DNA of 64,000 nucleotides, taken from contig DYJA01000016.1 in assembly GCA_020723345.1 (NCBI GenBank), positions 1 through 64,000 on the forward strand, in the 5' to 3' direction. A program made the position numbers and the translations under genes. Numbering within the stretch: the first letter of the stretch is position 1; each line of letters opens with the position of its first letter. Origin of the DNA: Candidatus Aquidulcis sp. GTDB lineage: Bacteria > Chloroflexota > Anaerolineae > UBA4142. Shown piece after piece: positions 6,338 to 14,500 of this stretch. Under the pieces are notes generated by a model. The model did not search any database and was not told where the DNA came from. It was given only the letters and a program-made list of their open reading frames with translations.

Positions 6338-8455
6338 ATGATCGCGGGCGATTCGTTGCTCGACCGCTCCGCGCGGTATTCACGCTGGCACGCCACACGC
6401 GCGCTGTTGATCGGCGCGTTTTTTGCGTTGACGCTCGTGGCGCTCCTGGCTTTTCAAGCCGCCTCCGAACCGCTGCGGCTGGAATTGGGCAAAGCGAGTC
6501 CCAAGACCATCCTCGCGCCGGAACGCGTCACCTTTGTCAGCGCGATCTTGACGAACGACGCGCGCGCCAAAGCCGAAGCGCAAGTCAAAGAAGCGTACGA
6601 TCCGCCGGACGCCCATCGCACGCGCGAGCAGGTGCGATACGCGAATCGCGTCTTTGATTATTACGATTCCGTCCGTCACGATCCGTACAGCGCGCTCGAC
6701 CGCAAACTGGAATGGGTTCAGCAAATCCCCACGCTCACCGTGCCGTCGCTCATCATGAGCCGGACCCTCGCGCTCGATGAACCGGTGTACCATCGCGTCG
6801 TCAGCGAAACACTGTACGTGCTCGACCTGACGATGCGCGACGTGATTCGTCCCAGCGATCTCTCTGCCCAATCCGCGCTGATTCCCTCGCGCATCAGTCT
6901 CGCGCTCCCCGCCGAACAAGCCGAACTCGTGACGGCTTGGACCCAAGTTTTCCTCACGCCGAATAGTTTCTTCAACCCAATCCGCACGAAGGAGGAGCGC
7001 GCCCGCGCGCGCGAAAGCGTCGGCGCGGTGTACCGCACGCTGGAAAAAGGACAAGCCATCGTGCGCGAAGGCGAAGTCGTCACGGCACTCGCGCTCGAAG
7101 CGTTGGCGGAAACCGGCTTTCTGCGTCCCAATCTCACCGCCGCCGATTATGCGGGCCCCGGCTTGTTCGCGTTGTTGCTCGCGCTGCTGCTCGCCGTGTT
7201 TGTAATCCGCCTGCGTCCCTCGCTGATCGCGCATCCGCGCGCGCTGCTGCTGATGGCGTGCCTGATTCTGCTTTTCGCGGCAGGCGCCAAAACCCTGGGC
7301 GACCGCCCCACCTTGCTCCATTATCTCTACCCGCTTAGCGCCGCGGCGATGTTGCTTGCCGTGTTGGTCGATTCCACGATCGCGCTCGGCGCGGCGATAA
7401 TCCTCGCGATGACATTTGGATTTTTCGTCCACGGCTCGCTCGAATTGACGATGTACGCGCTCGCCGGAGGCATCGTCGCGGCGCTCAGTTTGGGGCGCAT
7501 CGAACGCCTGCATGTATTTCTGTGGAGCGGCGCGTACGTCGCGGCGGCGAACGCCGCCGTCGTCGCAATCTTTCGCGCGCTCGCGCTCGAAAAAGATTGG
7601 GCGGTGTGGAACACGTCCTTGCTCGCCGCGTTGGTCAACGGCGCGCTCGCCGGACTGATCGCGCTGGGCAGTCTGTTCGTCATCGGCAAACTCTTTGGCA
7701 TCACCACGTCGCTCGAATTGCTCGACCTCGCGCGCCCCACGCATCCCTTGTTGAAAAAATTATTGGTCGAAGCGCCCGGCACGTATCATCATAGTTTGAT
7801 CGTGAGCCAACTCGCGGAACAAGCCGCGCAGCGCGTCGGCGCGGACGCGCTGCTCGTGCGCGTCGCGGCGTACTATCACGATGTCGGCAAGACGCGCGAG
7901 CCGCAATCGTTCGTCGAAAATCAGATGGACGGCATCAACGTTCACGACACGCTCGAACCGAAGACGAGCGCGGGCATTGTGATCGACCATGTGCCGCGCG
8001 GCATCGCGCTCGCGAAAAAGTACGGTGTTCCGGAACGCTTGCGCGATTTCATTCCCCAGCATCACGGCACAACGCTCGCGGCGTACTTTCATCGCAAAGC
8101 GATCAAAACCAATAGCGGCAACACGGCGGTTGACGAAAAAGATTATCGCTACCCCGGACCCAAACCGCAATCGCGCGAGACCGCGATCTTGATGCTCGCC
8201 GACGGCGTCGAAGCGACGACGCGCGCGGAACGTCCGACGACACCGGAACAAATTCGCGCCATCATCGATCGCATCTTCAACGAACGCCTGCGCGACGGGC
8301 AATTGGACGAAAGCGATTTGACGCTGCGCGACTTGCAACAAATCAAGGAAGCGTTCTTCGGCGTCCTGCAAGGGTTATATCATCCGCGCGTGCGCTATCC
8401 CGAACCGCCGCAAGCAGTTGGCGGTGAACAGTCAACGGTGAACAGTCAACAGTAA
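6338..8455 (+). CDS. Seven-TM HD-domain phosphohydrolase (PgpH/7TMR-HD family)
   Basis: A 705-residue membrane protein. Residues about 20-45 form the first TM helix, followed by an extracellular 7TMR-HDED-like region (about 45-265), six or seven TM helices (about 270-470) and a cytoplasmic HD domain with the metal-binding YHDVGK motif (H514, D515) plus VIDHVPRG and PQHHGTT. Family members hydrolyse cyclic di-AMP in Firmicutes, so turnover of that messenger is likely. The C-terminal GGEQSTVNSQQ is encoded by the dispersed repeat GTGAACAGTCAACA, which also supplies the stop region. The pairing with ybeY is conserved in many bacteria. Confidence 0.9.
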   Translation: MIAGDSLLDRSARYSRWHATRALLIGAFFALTLVALLAFQAASEPLRLELGKASPKTILAPERVTFVSAILTNDARAKAEAQVKEAYDPPDAHRTREQVRYANRVFDYYDSVRHDPYSALDRKLEWVQQIPTLTVPSLIMSRTLALDEPVYHRVVSETLYVLDLTMRDVIRPSDLSAQSALIPSRISLALPAEQAELVTAWTQVFLTPNSFFNPIRTKEERARARESVGAVYRTLEKGQAIVREGEVVTALALEALAETGFLRPNLTAADYAGPGLFALLLALLLAVFVIRLRPSLIAHPRALLLMACLILLFAAGAKTLGDRPTLLHYLYPLSAAAMLLAVLVDSTIALGAAIILAMTFGFFVHGSLELTMYALAGGIVAALSLGRIERLHVFLWSGAYVAAANAAVVAIFRALALEKDWAVWNTSLLAALVNGALAGLIALGSLFVIGKLFGITTSLELLDLARPTHPLLKKLLVEAPGTYHHSLIVSQLAEQAAQRVGADALLVRVAAYYHDVGKTREPQSFVENQMDGINVHDTLEPKTSAGIVIDHVPRGIALAKKYGVPERLRDFIPQHHGTTLAAYFHRKAIKTNSGNTAVDEKDYRYPGPKPQSRETAILMLADGVEATTRAERPTTPEQIRAIIDRIFNERLRDGQLDESDLTLRDLQQIKEAFFGVLQGLYHPRVRYPEPPQAVGGEQSTVNSQQ

Positions 8456-8486
8456 GCCGAAGCAATCCCCAAGCCGCGAGTCAAAA

Positions 8487-8921
8487 ATGGAAATCGAAAT
8501 TCGGGTCAAGTCAAAATTTTCTTCGCGTGTGACACGCGCTCGCCTCGCGCGCGTCGCGCGCAAAACTTTGCGCGCGGAAAAAGCGAACGTCGCGCTGACA
8601 ATCTACGTCACCGACGACGCGGAAATCCACAAAATGAATCGCGCTTTTCACGGCACTGACGCAGCGACGGATGTGCTGGCGTTTCCGTTTGAAATGGAGA
8701 GGCGTTTGATTAAACGCTCCTACCTGGGCGACATTGTCATTTCATACGACCGTGCGCGTGCGCAGGCGCGCACCGCGCGTTGGCGCGTCGCCGACGAATT
8801 GGACTTGCTCGCGGTCCACGGTATTTTGCACCTGCTCGGCTACGACGATCGGACGCCGCGCAAACGCGCGCGAATGTGGAAACGGCAAGAAGAAATCCTG
8901 GGACGCGTCGCGGGCGCATAA
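8487..8921 (+). CDS. ybeY: Endoribonuclease YbeY
   Basis: This 144-residue protein is a UPF0054/YbeY metallo-RNase acting in 16S rRNA maturation and ribosome quality control. Diagnostic segments are FHGTDAATDVLAFPF and YLGDIVIS, and the zinc motif region HGILHLLGYDD. The canonical motif has three histidines (HGxLHLxGYDH); here the third is Asp, a ligand exchange that may or may not preserve zinc binding. The gene follows the HD phosphohydrolase by 31 bp, the usual neighbourhood for ybeY. Confidence 0.88.
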   Translation: MEIEIRVKSKFSSRVTRARLARVARKTLRAEKANVALTIYVTDDAEIHKMNRAFHGTDAATDVLAFPFEMERRLIKRSYLGDIVISYDRARAQARTARWRVADELDLLAVHGILHLLGYDDRTPRKRARMWKRQEEILGRVAGA

Positions 8922-8943
8922 CGCGCGGCGGAAGGTTATTCCA

Positions 8944-9594
8944 ATGTCAGTCCTACCCAAACTCGCATGTATGCAAAATCGGCGCGACGAAGCGCCGAAT
9001 CAAGAATTGGCGAAGGAACTCGCGGCAAAAGCGGATCGCAAAGGGATCCGGGAGATCGCAGAGAATTTGTGGAACAAGGACAAGAATATTCAGTTCGACT
9101 GCGTCAAGGTTCTCTACGAAATCGGCTACCTCAAGCCCGCCCTGATCGGCGATTACGCTTCCGACTTTGTCAAACTCTTGTCGAGCCGACACAATCGTTT
9201 GGTGTGGGGTGGAATGCTCGCCTTGTCCACTGTCGCCGCGAGCCGGGCGGATCAAGTCTACCCTCACGTGGACAAGATCCGCCGCGCGATGGCAAACGGC
9301 TCGGTGATCACGATCGACAATGGCGTCAAGGTGCTCGCGCGCGTCGCTGCCGCCAAGCCAGAGCACAATCGCGAGATATTTCCGTACCTAATTGAAATTC
9401 TTGAACATTGTCGCCCGCAAAGTATCGCGCAGTACGCCGAAAGTACGCTGTGCGCGGTGAATGTCCAGAACCGCAAGAAATACATGGCGGTCTTGACCAA
9501 GCGGCAAAGCGCGTTGTCTCCGGCGCAATCGGCGCGCATCAAAAAAATACTCAAGACATTGTCAACGGCAGATAAAGTGGAGCGGTTCTTGTAG
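8944..9594 (+). CDS. HEAT-repeat-like helical protein
   Basis: A 216-residue soluble protein starts at ATG 8944, 22 bp after ybeY. It is almost entirely amphipathic helices with recurring pairs (IQFDCVKVLYEIGYLKPALI, LVWGGMLALSTVAASRADQV, VITIDNGVKVLARVAAAKPE), a pattern of HEAT/Armadillo-like alpha solenoids that serve as binding platforms. No catalytic motif is visible. A 110-bp spacer with dispersed AT-richer repeats (TTCAGTAACGAATCACCGAA and similar) follows. Confidence 0.6.
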   Translation: MSVLPKLACMQNRRDEAPNQELAKELAAKADRKGIREIAENLWNKDKNIQFDCVKVLYEIGYLKPALIGDYASDFVKLLSSRHNRLVWGGMLALSTVAASRADQVYPHVDKIRRAMANGSVITIDNGVKVLARVAAAKPEHNREIFPYLIEILEHCRPQSIAQYAESTLCAVNVQNRKKYMAVLTKRQSALSPAQSARIKKILKTLSTADKVERFL

Positions 9595-9704
9595 GTGTTG
9601 AAAAGTATTCGGTAATCAGTTCACAGCGTTCAGTAACGAATCACCGAATACCGAATTCTGAAAACTGGATACTGAATTTCCCACACTGCTCGTCAGGGGT
9701 AACC

Positions 9705-10601
9705 ATGGATCGAATCGTCGAATGTGTCCCAAACTTTTCTGAAGGTCGGCGCGCGAACGTCGTGGATGAAATCGTCAAGGCGATGACGATGCGCGGCGTC
9801 AAAGTTCTGGATCGCGAGATGGACGCGAATCACAATCGCAGCGTCATCACGCTCGCAGGCGATCCCGGCGCGATGGAGGAAGCGATCTTTCGCGGCATCG
9901 CGGCGGCGGCGCGCGTGATCGATCTCGACGCGCATCGCGGCGAACACCCGCGCATCGGCGCGACCGACGTCGTGCCATTCGTGCCGATTCGCGGCGTCGC
10001 GATGGAGGATTGCATCGCGCTCGCGCAGCGTCTGGGCGCGCGCGTCGGACGCGAATTGGATATTCCGGTGTACCTGTACGAACGCGCCGCCATGCGCCCC
10101 GAACGCCGCGACCTCGCCTCCATTCGGCGCGGCGAGTACGAAACGTTGAAGCAAGAAATCGCGATGAATCCCGAACGCGAACCCGATTTCGGTCCAAAGA
10201 AAATCGGCAAAGCAGGCGCGACGGTGATCGGCGCGCGTCCGTTCCTGATCGCGTACAACGTCAATCTGGCGACGAATGATGTGCAGGTGGCAAAGGACAT
10301 CGCTAAGATCGTGCGCGAAAAAGGCGGCGGTTTGCCGAGCGTCAAGGCGTTGGGATTCGAGTTGAAGGATCGCGGCATCGTCCAGGTTTCGATGAACCTG
10401 ACCGATTTCAACGTCACGGGAATTCTGAAAGCGTTCGAGACGGTCAAAGTCGAAGCGGAACAACGCGGCGTGCCGGTACTCGAAAGCGAGATCGTCGGAC
10501 TCGTGCCGCTCGAAGCGTTGACGCAACTCGCGGCGCACGCGCTCAAATTGCCGGCACTGAACGTGAGCCAGGTTGTGGAAATGAAATTGTTTGGGGAATG
10601 A
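9705..10601 (+). CDS. ftcD: Glutamate formimidoyltransferase
   Basis: A 298-residue protein, the length of a stand-alone formiminotransferase domain (no cyclodeaminase attached). It transfers the formimino group between formiminoglutamate and tetrahydrofolate in histidine degradation and one-carbon metabolism. Recognisable segments are IVECVPNFSEGRR at the N-terminus, DMDANHNRSVIT-like text (DREMDANHNRSVITLAGDPG), HPRIGATDVVPFVPIRG, and the second subdomain GARPFLIAYNVNLATNDVQV. The start is ATG 9705 behind AGGGGTAACC. No other histidine-utilisation gene is adjacent. Confidence 0.93.
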   Translation: MDRIVECVPNFSEGRRANVVDEIVKAMTMRGVKVLDREMDANHNRSVITLAGDPGAMEEAIFRGIAAAARVIDLDAHRGEHPRIGATDVVPFVPIRGVAMEDCIALAQRLGARVGRELDIPVYLYERAAMRPERRDLASIRRGEYETLKQEIAMNPEREPDFGPKKIGKAGATVIGARPFLIAYNVNLATNDVQVAKDIAKIVREKGGGLPSVKALGFELKDRGIVQVSMNLTDFNVTGILKAFETVKVEAEQRGVPVLESEIVGLVPLEALTQLAAHALKLPALNVSQVVEMKLFGE

Positions 10602-10609
10602 TCGACCAA

Positions 10610-10638
10610 AAACCCGTTTTCTGCGAGAAAACGGGTTT
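10610..10638. terminator. Bidirectional terminator hairpin between converging genes
   Basis: AAACCCGTTTTC (10610-10621) and GAAAACGGGTTT (10627-10638) form a perfect 12-bp stem with a 5-nt loop, placed exactly between the stop codons of ftcD and the minus-strand permease. A short T-run follows it on the minus strand, so it can end both transcripts. Confidence 0.75.
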
Positions 10639-11700
10639 CTACACCACTACCATCTTTTTCGTCACGCGAAAGAAGATTACGAGCGCGACGAGGAACACCA
10701 GCGCGTACTTTGCCACATCTGCGATCCCCGTGTAATAATCGCCCGTCGCCAGACGCGTCACCATTTGAATCGGCGCGGCGTCGATGACCGAACTCACACT
10801 CGTGGCGATGACGATAAAAAGCGAATAGACGAACTGCGAGCGTTCGCGGTCGTGCAGCGTGGTCGCGGTGAACGCCGAGAGGACGATGTTCGTCGCGGCG
10901 ATGAACGCGGCAAGCAAAAGCACCAAGCCAATGTTCTGAATGTCGATCCGGTTCAGCCGCAAGAGCGCGAGCCACAGCACGCATTGCGCGAGCGCGACGA
11001 CGAACGCCGCAAAAATTTTCGCCGCAAAAATCGTGTTGAGCGACAACGGCGCAGAGTACAGCGTTTCCAACGTGTGCGTTTCCAATTCCTCGGACAGCGA
11101 GTCGATCACCAAACTGCCCGCGACGAACGCGGGAAAGAGCATCAACATCGGAATGATCACCGAGTACAAAAACTGGAACGTCGTGTCGGGCTGACCGGGA
11201 ACCTCCGTATAGTTGACGACGACGCCGCGCTCTTGCCGCAAGGAATTCTCGTACCGTTTGAGCGGCTCGCGCAAAATCAACAGGATGAACGACGCGAACG
11301 TTTCCGAACGCGGCAAAATCATTTTCATTTCAACCGGCTCGAGCGTGTCGGGCGGCACGACCAGCATCACGTCAATCGCGCGGCGCTCGAATGCGCGGGT
11401 CGCGTCGGCGGCATCCGCGAATAAACTCACGCGCAGATTGCCGTCGCGCAAATAGCGCGCCAGCGGCGTATTGAAATCGCTCGTCACGACGCCGACGCGC
11501 AGATTCATCCGCGCGTTCACGCTGATCGATTCGGGATCGTACAGCGAAAGCAAGCCGATCAGCAGCGCGGACGAAAACGACGCGACGAACAACTGAATCG
11601 TGATCGCGATGACGATCGTTTTCTCGCGCGTGATCGAACGCCATTCTTTTTTGACGATGGCGAAACCTGCCCTGAGCGAAGTCGAAGGGAGCGCGGTCAT
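10639..11700 (-). CDS. ABC-2 type transporter permease (NatB/YhaP-like)
   Basis: A 353-residue membrane protein with one N-terminal TM helix (about 30-52), a large extracytoplasmic domain (about 60-175) and five TM helices at the C-terminal half. This is the layout of ABC-2 permeases that export ions, peptides or lipids. Its ATG overlaps the stop of the upstream permease by 4 bp, so the two are translationally coupled. Residues 4-11 (LPSTSLRA) are encoded by a dispersed palindromic repeat (11666-11691) lying inside the first codons. The cognate ATPase is the divergent gene at 13565. Confidence 0.85.
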   Translation of the reverse strand: MTALPSTSLRAGFAIVKKEWRSITREKTIVIAITIQLFVASFSSALLIGLLSLYDPESISVNARMNLRVGVVTSDFNTPLARYLRDGNLRVSLFADAADATRAFERRAIDVMLVVPPDTLEPVEMKMILPRSETFASFILLILREPLKRYENSLRQERGVVVNYTEVPGQPDTTFQFLYSVIIPMLMLFPAFVAGSLVIDSLSEELETHTLETLYSAPLSLNTIFAAKIFAAFVVALAQCVLWLALLRLNRIDIQNIGLVLLLAAFIAATNIVLSAFTATTLHDRERSQFVYSLFIVIATSVSSVIDAAPIQMVTRLATGDYYTGIADVAKYALVFLVALVIFFRVTKKMVVV

Positions 11701-13421
11701 TGGATTCCTCGAATCAAAATCAGATTGTACAGCGCGTGCGCGAACGCGCCAACGAGAACGGCGAACGGATACCGCACACGGAATCGCGTCGTCAAAAGGC
11801 AGACGATTGACGTGAAGACGAAATGCGCGGCGAGCGGCACCGGCAGCAAGCCCGTGTTGAATAGCACGCCCGCGATCCGCGATTGCGAGACCGCGCTCAG
11901 CGTCACGAGAAGCAGACCCTTCTCCCCAGCGAGGAAACCGAGCGCGGAAAGAAACGCCAACACGAGCATTTGCCGCGTCGAGCGCAGCAGACCGCGCTCG
12001 TGCAGCACCGCGATCCCGGCTGACTTTGCCACTTCTTCAATCGTCGCGGCGACGCCCATGATCGCGCCAATCATCAACGTCGTCGGCAGGTTGAGCGAGA
12101 TCGCGAGCGCGATCAACTGCGCGACGTAGACGAGCGGAATGAGCAGGAGACTCAAGACAAAAATCGACGCGGACAGATGATCGCGGTTGATGATCAGAAA
12201 AATCGCGTCGGCGAGTTTGCGATGAATCGGGCGAAAGCCCATCAAGTATTCTTCGTTCAGCACGCGCGTGCTGACGTACAACGCCAATGCAAAAATCAAA
12301 ACGAGCGGCGTCGCCGCGAAAAGATATTCCTGCAACCCGAACGGTTCGTTGCGATACATTTTCACCGCGAGCGTGATCGGCGACATGTACGCCAGATCGC
12401 TAATGCCCGAAAACATCGCGGGCGTAATCAAATACGCGGTCGTGACTGAAGTTGCCAACATCGAGATAAATGTGGTATCTTTGAACGTGCGATAGAGCAT
12501 CGGCACTATCAAATAAATACCGAAAATGAAACAGACCGCGGGCGCAAAGATCGCGAGCGCGAGCAGGGGATCGCCGCGCGTCGCCACGGCGATGACCGCG
12601 ACGCCCACGAGCGAAAAGGTGACGTACGGCAGCATTTTGCCGATGATGATTTGAAACGGCGTGATCGGCGCGGACAAGAGCATCGTCAATTTGCGATTTG
12701 TCTTTTCGTCCATGAAACCGCTGGTAAAAAAAACGCTGACGAGAAAGACGGGCAAAATAAAAAGAAACGCGAGAATCACTTGCCCGAAGGGATTGGGCGG
12801 CGTGGTCAGCGACGGAACGACGATCTGCCGGTCGGTCAGCGACTTGATCTGTGGTAACGCGCCGCTTGCGGCTTCGCGAATTTGTTCGCGCACGGCGGCG
12901 TCGCTCGCGCTGGCGGGCGCGGCAGTCGATTGCAGCGCGGGCGTGGGCGTCGCGAGCATTTCGGCAAACGATTGCGCCGCGTTGACCGCGTCGAAATAGT
13001 TGACCTCGATCCGCAGCGGAAACGCGTGCGCGAGATCGAATTCCGCGTTGACGCGCGCGGTCTCGCGTTTTTCCAAGTAGCGTTTGAGCGCGCCCGCGGC
13101 GTACAACGATTTGTCGTCGCCGCGCGTCAAGACCTGCGCGCCGTCGACGAAAACATCAATCGCTTTTTGATTGAGCCGGGCGACGCCCGTCGCGCGATCC
13201 AGGATGACGATGCTGAATCTGCCATCGCGGATTTCAGGGGCGTCGGGCGAAACGCCGACGCGGTAGATGCCGGCGCCGATGGTCGGCGGCGATTGCAGCG
13301 TGAACCACGCCAGGACGAGCGCGCCCAGCGCGAACGCGATGAACGTCGCGCGCGCGTCGCCGCCCACCCGGGCGCGCAGGCGCGTCAATTCGCGTTTCGA
13401 GATCGTGAGAATGTTTCGCAT
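11697..13421 (-). CDS. ABC-2 permease fused to a PrsW/CPBP-like membrane domain
   Basis: A 574-residue protein. Residues 1-390 match an ABC-2 permease: N-terminal TM, a long external domain, then TM helices with IPTFLVSVFFTSGF-like text and MDEKTNRKLTMLLSAPITPF. From about 400 a second membrane module begins, containing ATIEEVAKSAGIAVL, FLAGEKGLLL and GAFAHALYN. The spacing of EEvaK and HALYN recalls PrsW-type intramembrane proteases. Start: ATG 13421 (MRNILTISKRELTRLRAR); the in-frame extension up to 13505 is wholly dispersed-repeat sequence and is excluded. It overlaps the next permease by 4 bp. Confidence 0.78.
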   Translation of the reverse strand: MRNILTISKRELTRLRARVGGDARATFIAFALGALVLAWFTLQSPPTIGAGIYRVGVSPDAPEIRDGRFSIVILDRATGVARLNQKAIDVFVDGAQVLTRGDDKSLYAAGALKRYLEKRETARVNAEFDLAHAFPLRIEVNYFDAVNAAQSFAEMLATPTPALQSTAAPASASDAAVREQIREAASGALPQIKSLTDRQIVVPSLTTPPNPFGQVILAFLFILPVFLVSVFFTSGFMDEKTNRKLTMLLSAPITPFQIIIGKMLPYVTFSLVGVAVIAVATRGDPLLALAIFAPAVCFIFGIYLIVPMLYRTFKDTTFISMLATSVTTAYLITPAMFSGISDLAYMSPITLAVKMYRNEPFGLQEYLFAATPLVLIFALALYVSTRVLNEEYLMGFRPIHRKLADAIFLIINRDHLSASIFVLSLLLIPLVYVAQLIALAISLNLPTTLMIGAIMGVAATIEEVAKSAGIAVLHERGLLRSTRQMLVLAFLSALGFLAGEKGLLLVTLSAVSQSRIAGVLFNTGLLPVPLAAHFVFTSIVCLLTTRFRVRYPFAVLVGAFAHALYNLILIRGIQ

Positions 13422-13433
13422 TTTTTCTAGAAT

Positions 13434-13554
13434 GTCATTGCGAGGAGCATCGTGAGCGGAGCCGCGGAGCGGCGCAGTCGAACGATGCGACGAAGCAATC
13501 TCCACCTTGCGATGCGGGGAGTGCTTCGGACAAAAACCGTCCTCGCAATGACAC
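13434..13554. repeat. Dispersed repeat occupying the divergent ABC permease/ATPase spacer
   Basis: The spacer is built of a dispersed repeat in head-to-head form: GTCATTGCGAGGAGCATCG on the left and, inverted on the right, CGTCCTCGCAATGAC, with CGAAGCAATCTCCACCTTGC in between. The same block occurs at 55271-55313, where it is translated as part of a signal peptide, and a relative lies near 690-800. Any promoters of the two divergent units must lie in or beside this repeat. Confidence 0.75.
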
Positions 13555-13564
13555 AGAAGGTTGT

Positions 13565-14446
13565 ATGATCGAACTGGAACAGGTTACCAAACGGTACGGC
13601 AATTTGTTCGCCGTGAACGCGCTCGATCTGCAAGTGCGCGACGGCGAAATCATCGGCATCATCGGGCATAACGGCGCGGGCAAGAGCACGACGCTCAAGA
13701 TGATCGCGGGATTGATCGCGCCGACGAGCGGCGTCGTGCGCGTGCTGGGTCGCGATATGGCAAAAGAGAGTACGCTCGCCAAGCGCGACATCGGCTATCT
13801 GCCCGAAGAGAATCCGCTCTACGAAAACATGACCGCGCGCGAATATCTGACTTTTTTCGCCGAGTTGTACGGGCTGCCCGCGGCGAAAACGCGCGCGCGG
13901 ATCGACGAACTGCTCGGCTCGCTCAACTTGCCGGAGAAGGACAAACTGACCGGCGAGTTTTCAAAAGGAATGCGCCGCAAAGTCGCGATTGCGCGTTCAC
14001 TCTTGCACGATCCGCGCGTCTTGATTCTCGACGAGCCGAACTCGGGGCTTGATCCGCTTACATCGTTCTTCATTATCAATTATCTCAAGACGCTCAAACG
14101 TCAAGGCAAGACGATCATTTTGAGCGCGCACAACCTTTTTCACGTCGAGTACATCTGCGACCGCGTGGCAATCATCAAGAATGGGCGAATGATCGTGTGC
14201 GACACGATGGATGCGATCCGCGCGACGTTGGGCAATCGCGAATATCAAGTTGTTTTCCGAACGGACGAACACTTGGAGTACGAGCGCAAAGACGGCAACT
14301 ATGTTTTTCGCACGAGCGATGTCGGCGCGATGGCGGAAATCTTGGGTGAGATCTCCGAGAACGATTGGGCGTTGGTAGATTTATCGGTGCAAGAATCCGC
14401 GCTGGAAGAAATCTACGTGCGGCTGATGACGACTGAACGGCAGTGA
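13565..14446 (+). CDS. ABC transporter ATP-binding protein (ABC-2 exporter)
   Basis: A 293-residue ABC ATPase. Walker A is GHNGAGKST (about residues 35-43), the Q-loop region YLPEENPLY, the signature FSKGMRRKVAIARSLLHDPR (FSKGM replacing LSGGQ, as in NatA-like exporters), Walker B VLILDEPNSGLDP and the switch His in ILSAHN. A C-terminal domain of about 80 residues follows. It should energise the two divergently encoded permeases. AGAAGG at 13554-13559 provides the ribosome-binding site for ATG 13565. Confidence 0.9.
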   Translation: MIELEQVTKRYGNLFAVNALDLQVRDGEIIGIIGHNGAGKSTTLKMIAGLIAPTSGVVRVLGRDMAKESTLAKRDIGYLPEENPLYENMTAREYLTFFAELYGLPAAKTRARIDELLGSLNLPEKDKLTGEFSKGMRRKVAIARSLLHDPRVLILDEPNSGLDPLTSFFIINYLKTLKRQGKTIILSAHNLFHVEYICDRVAIIKNGRMIVCDTMDAIRATLGNREYQVVFRTDEHLEYERKDGNYVFRTSDVGAMAEILGEISENDWALVDLSVQESALEEIYVRLMTTERQ

Positions 14447-14500
14447 GTATAGCATAGCGATTGGAAAAGTCAAAGGATGCGTGGACAAGAGGAGTCCATT

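Noticed and set aside
13422-13505. N-terminal extension of the permease at 11697-13421
   Set aside because: The extra 28 codons are entirely dispersed-repeat sequence; the conserved protein starts at MRNILTISKRE.
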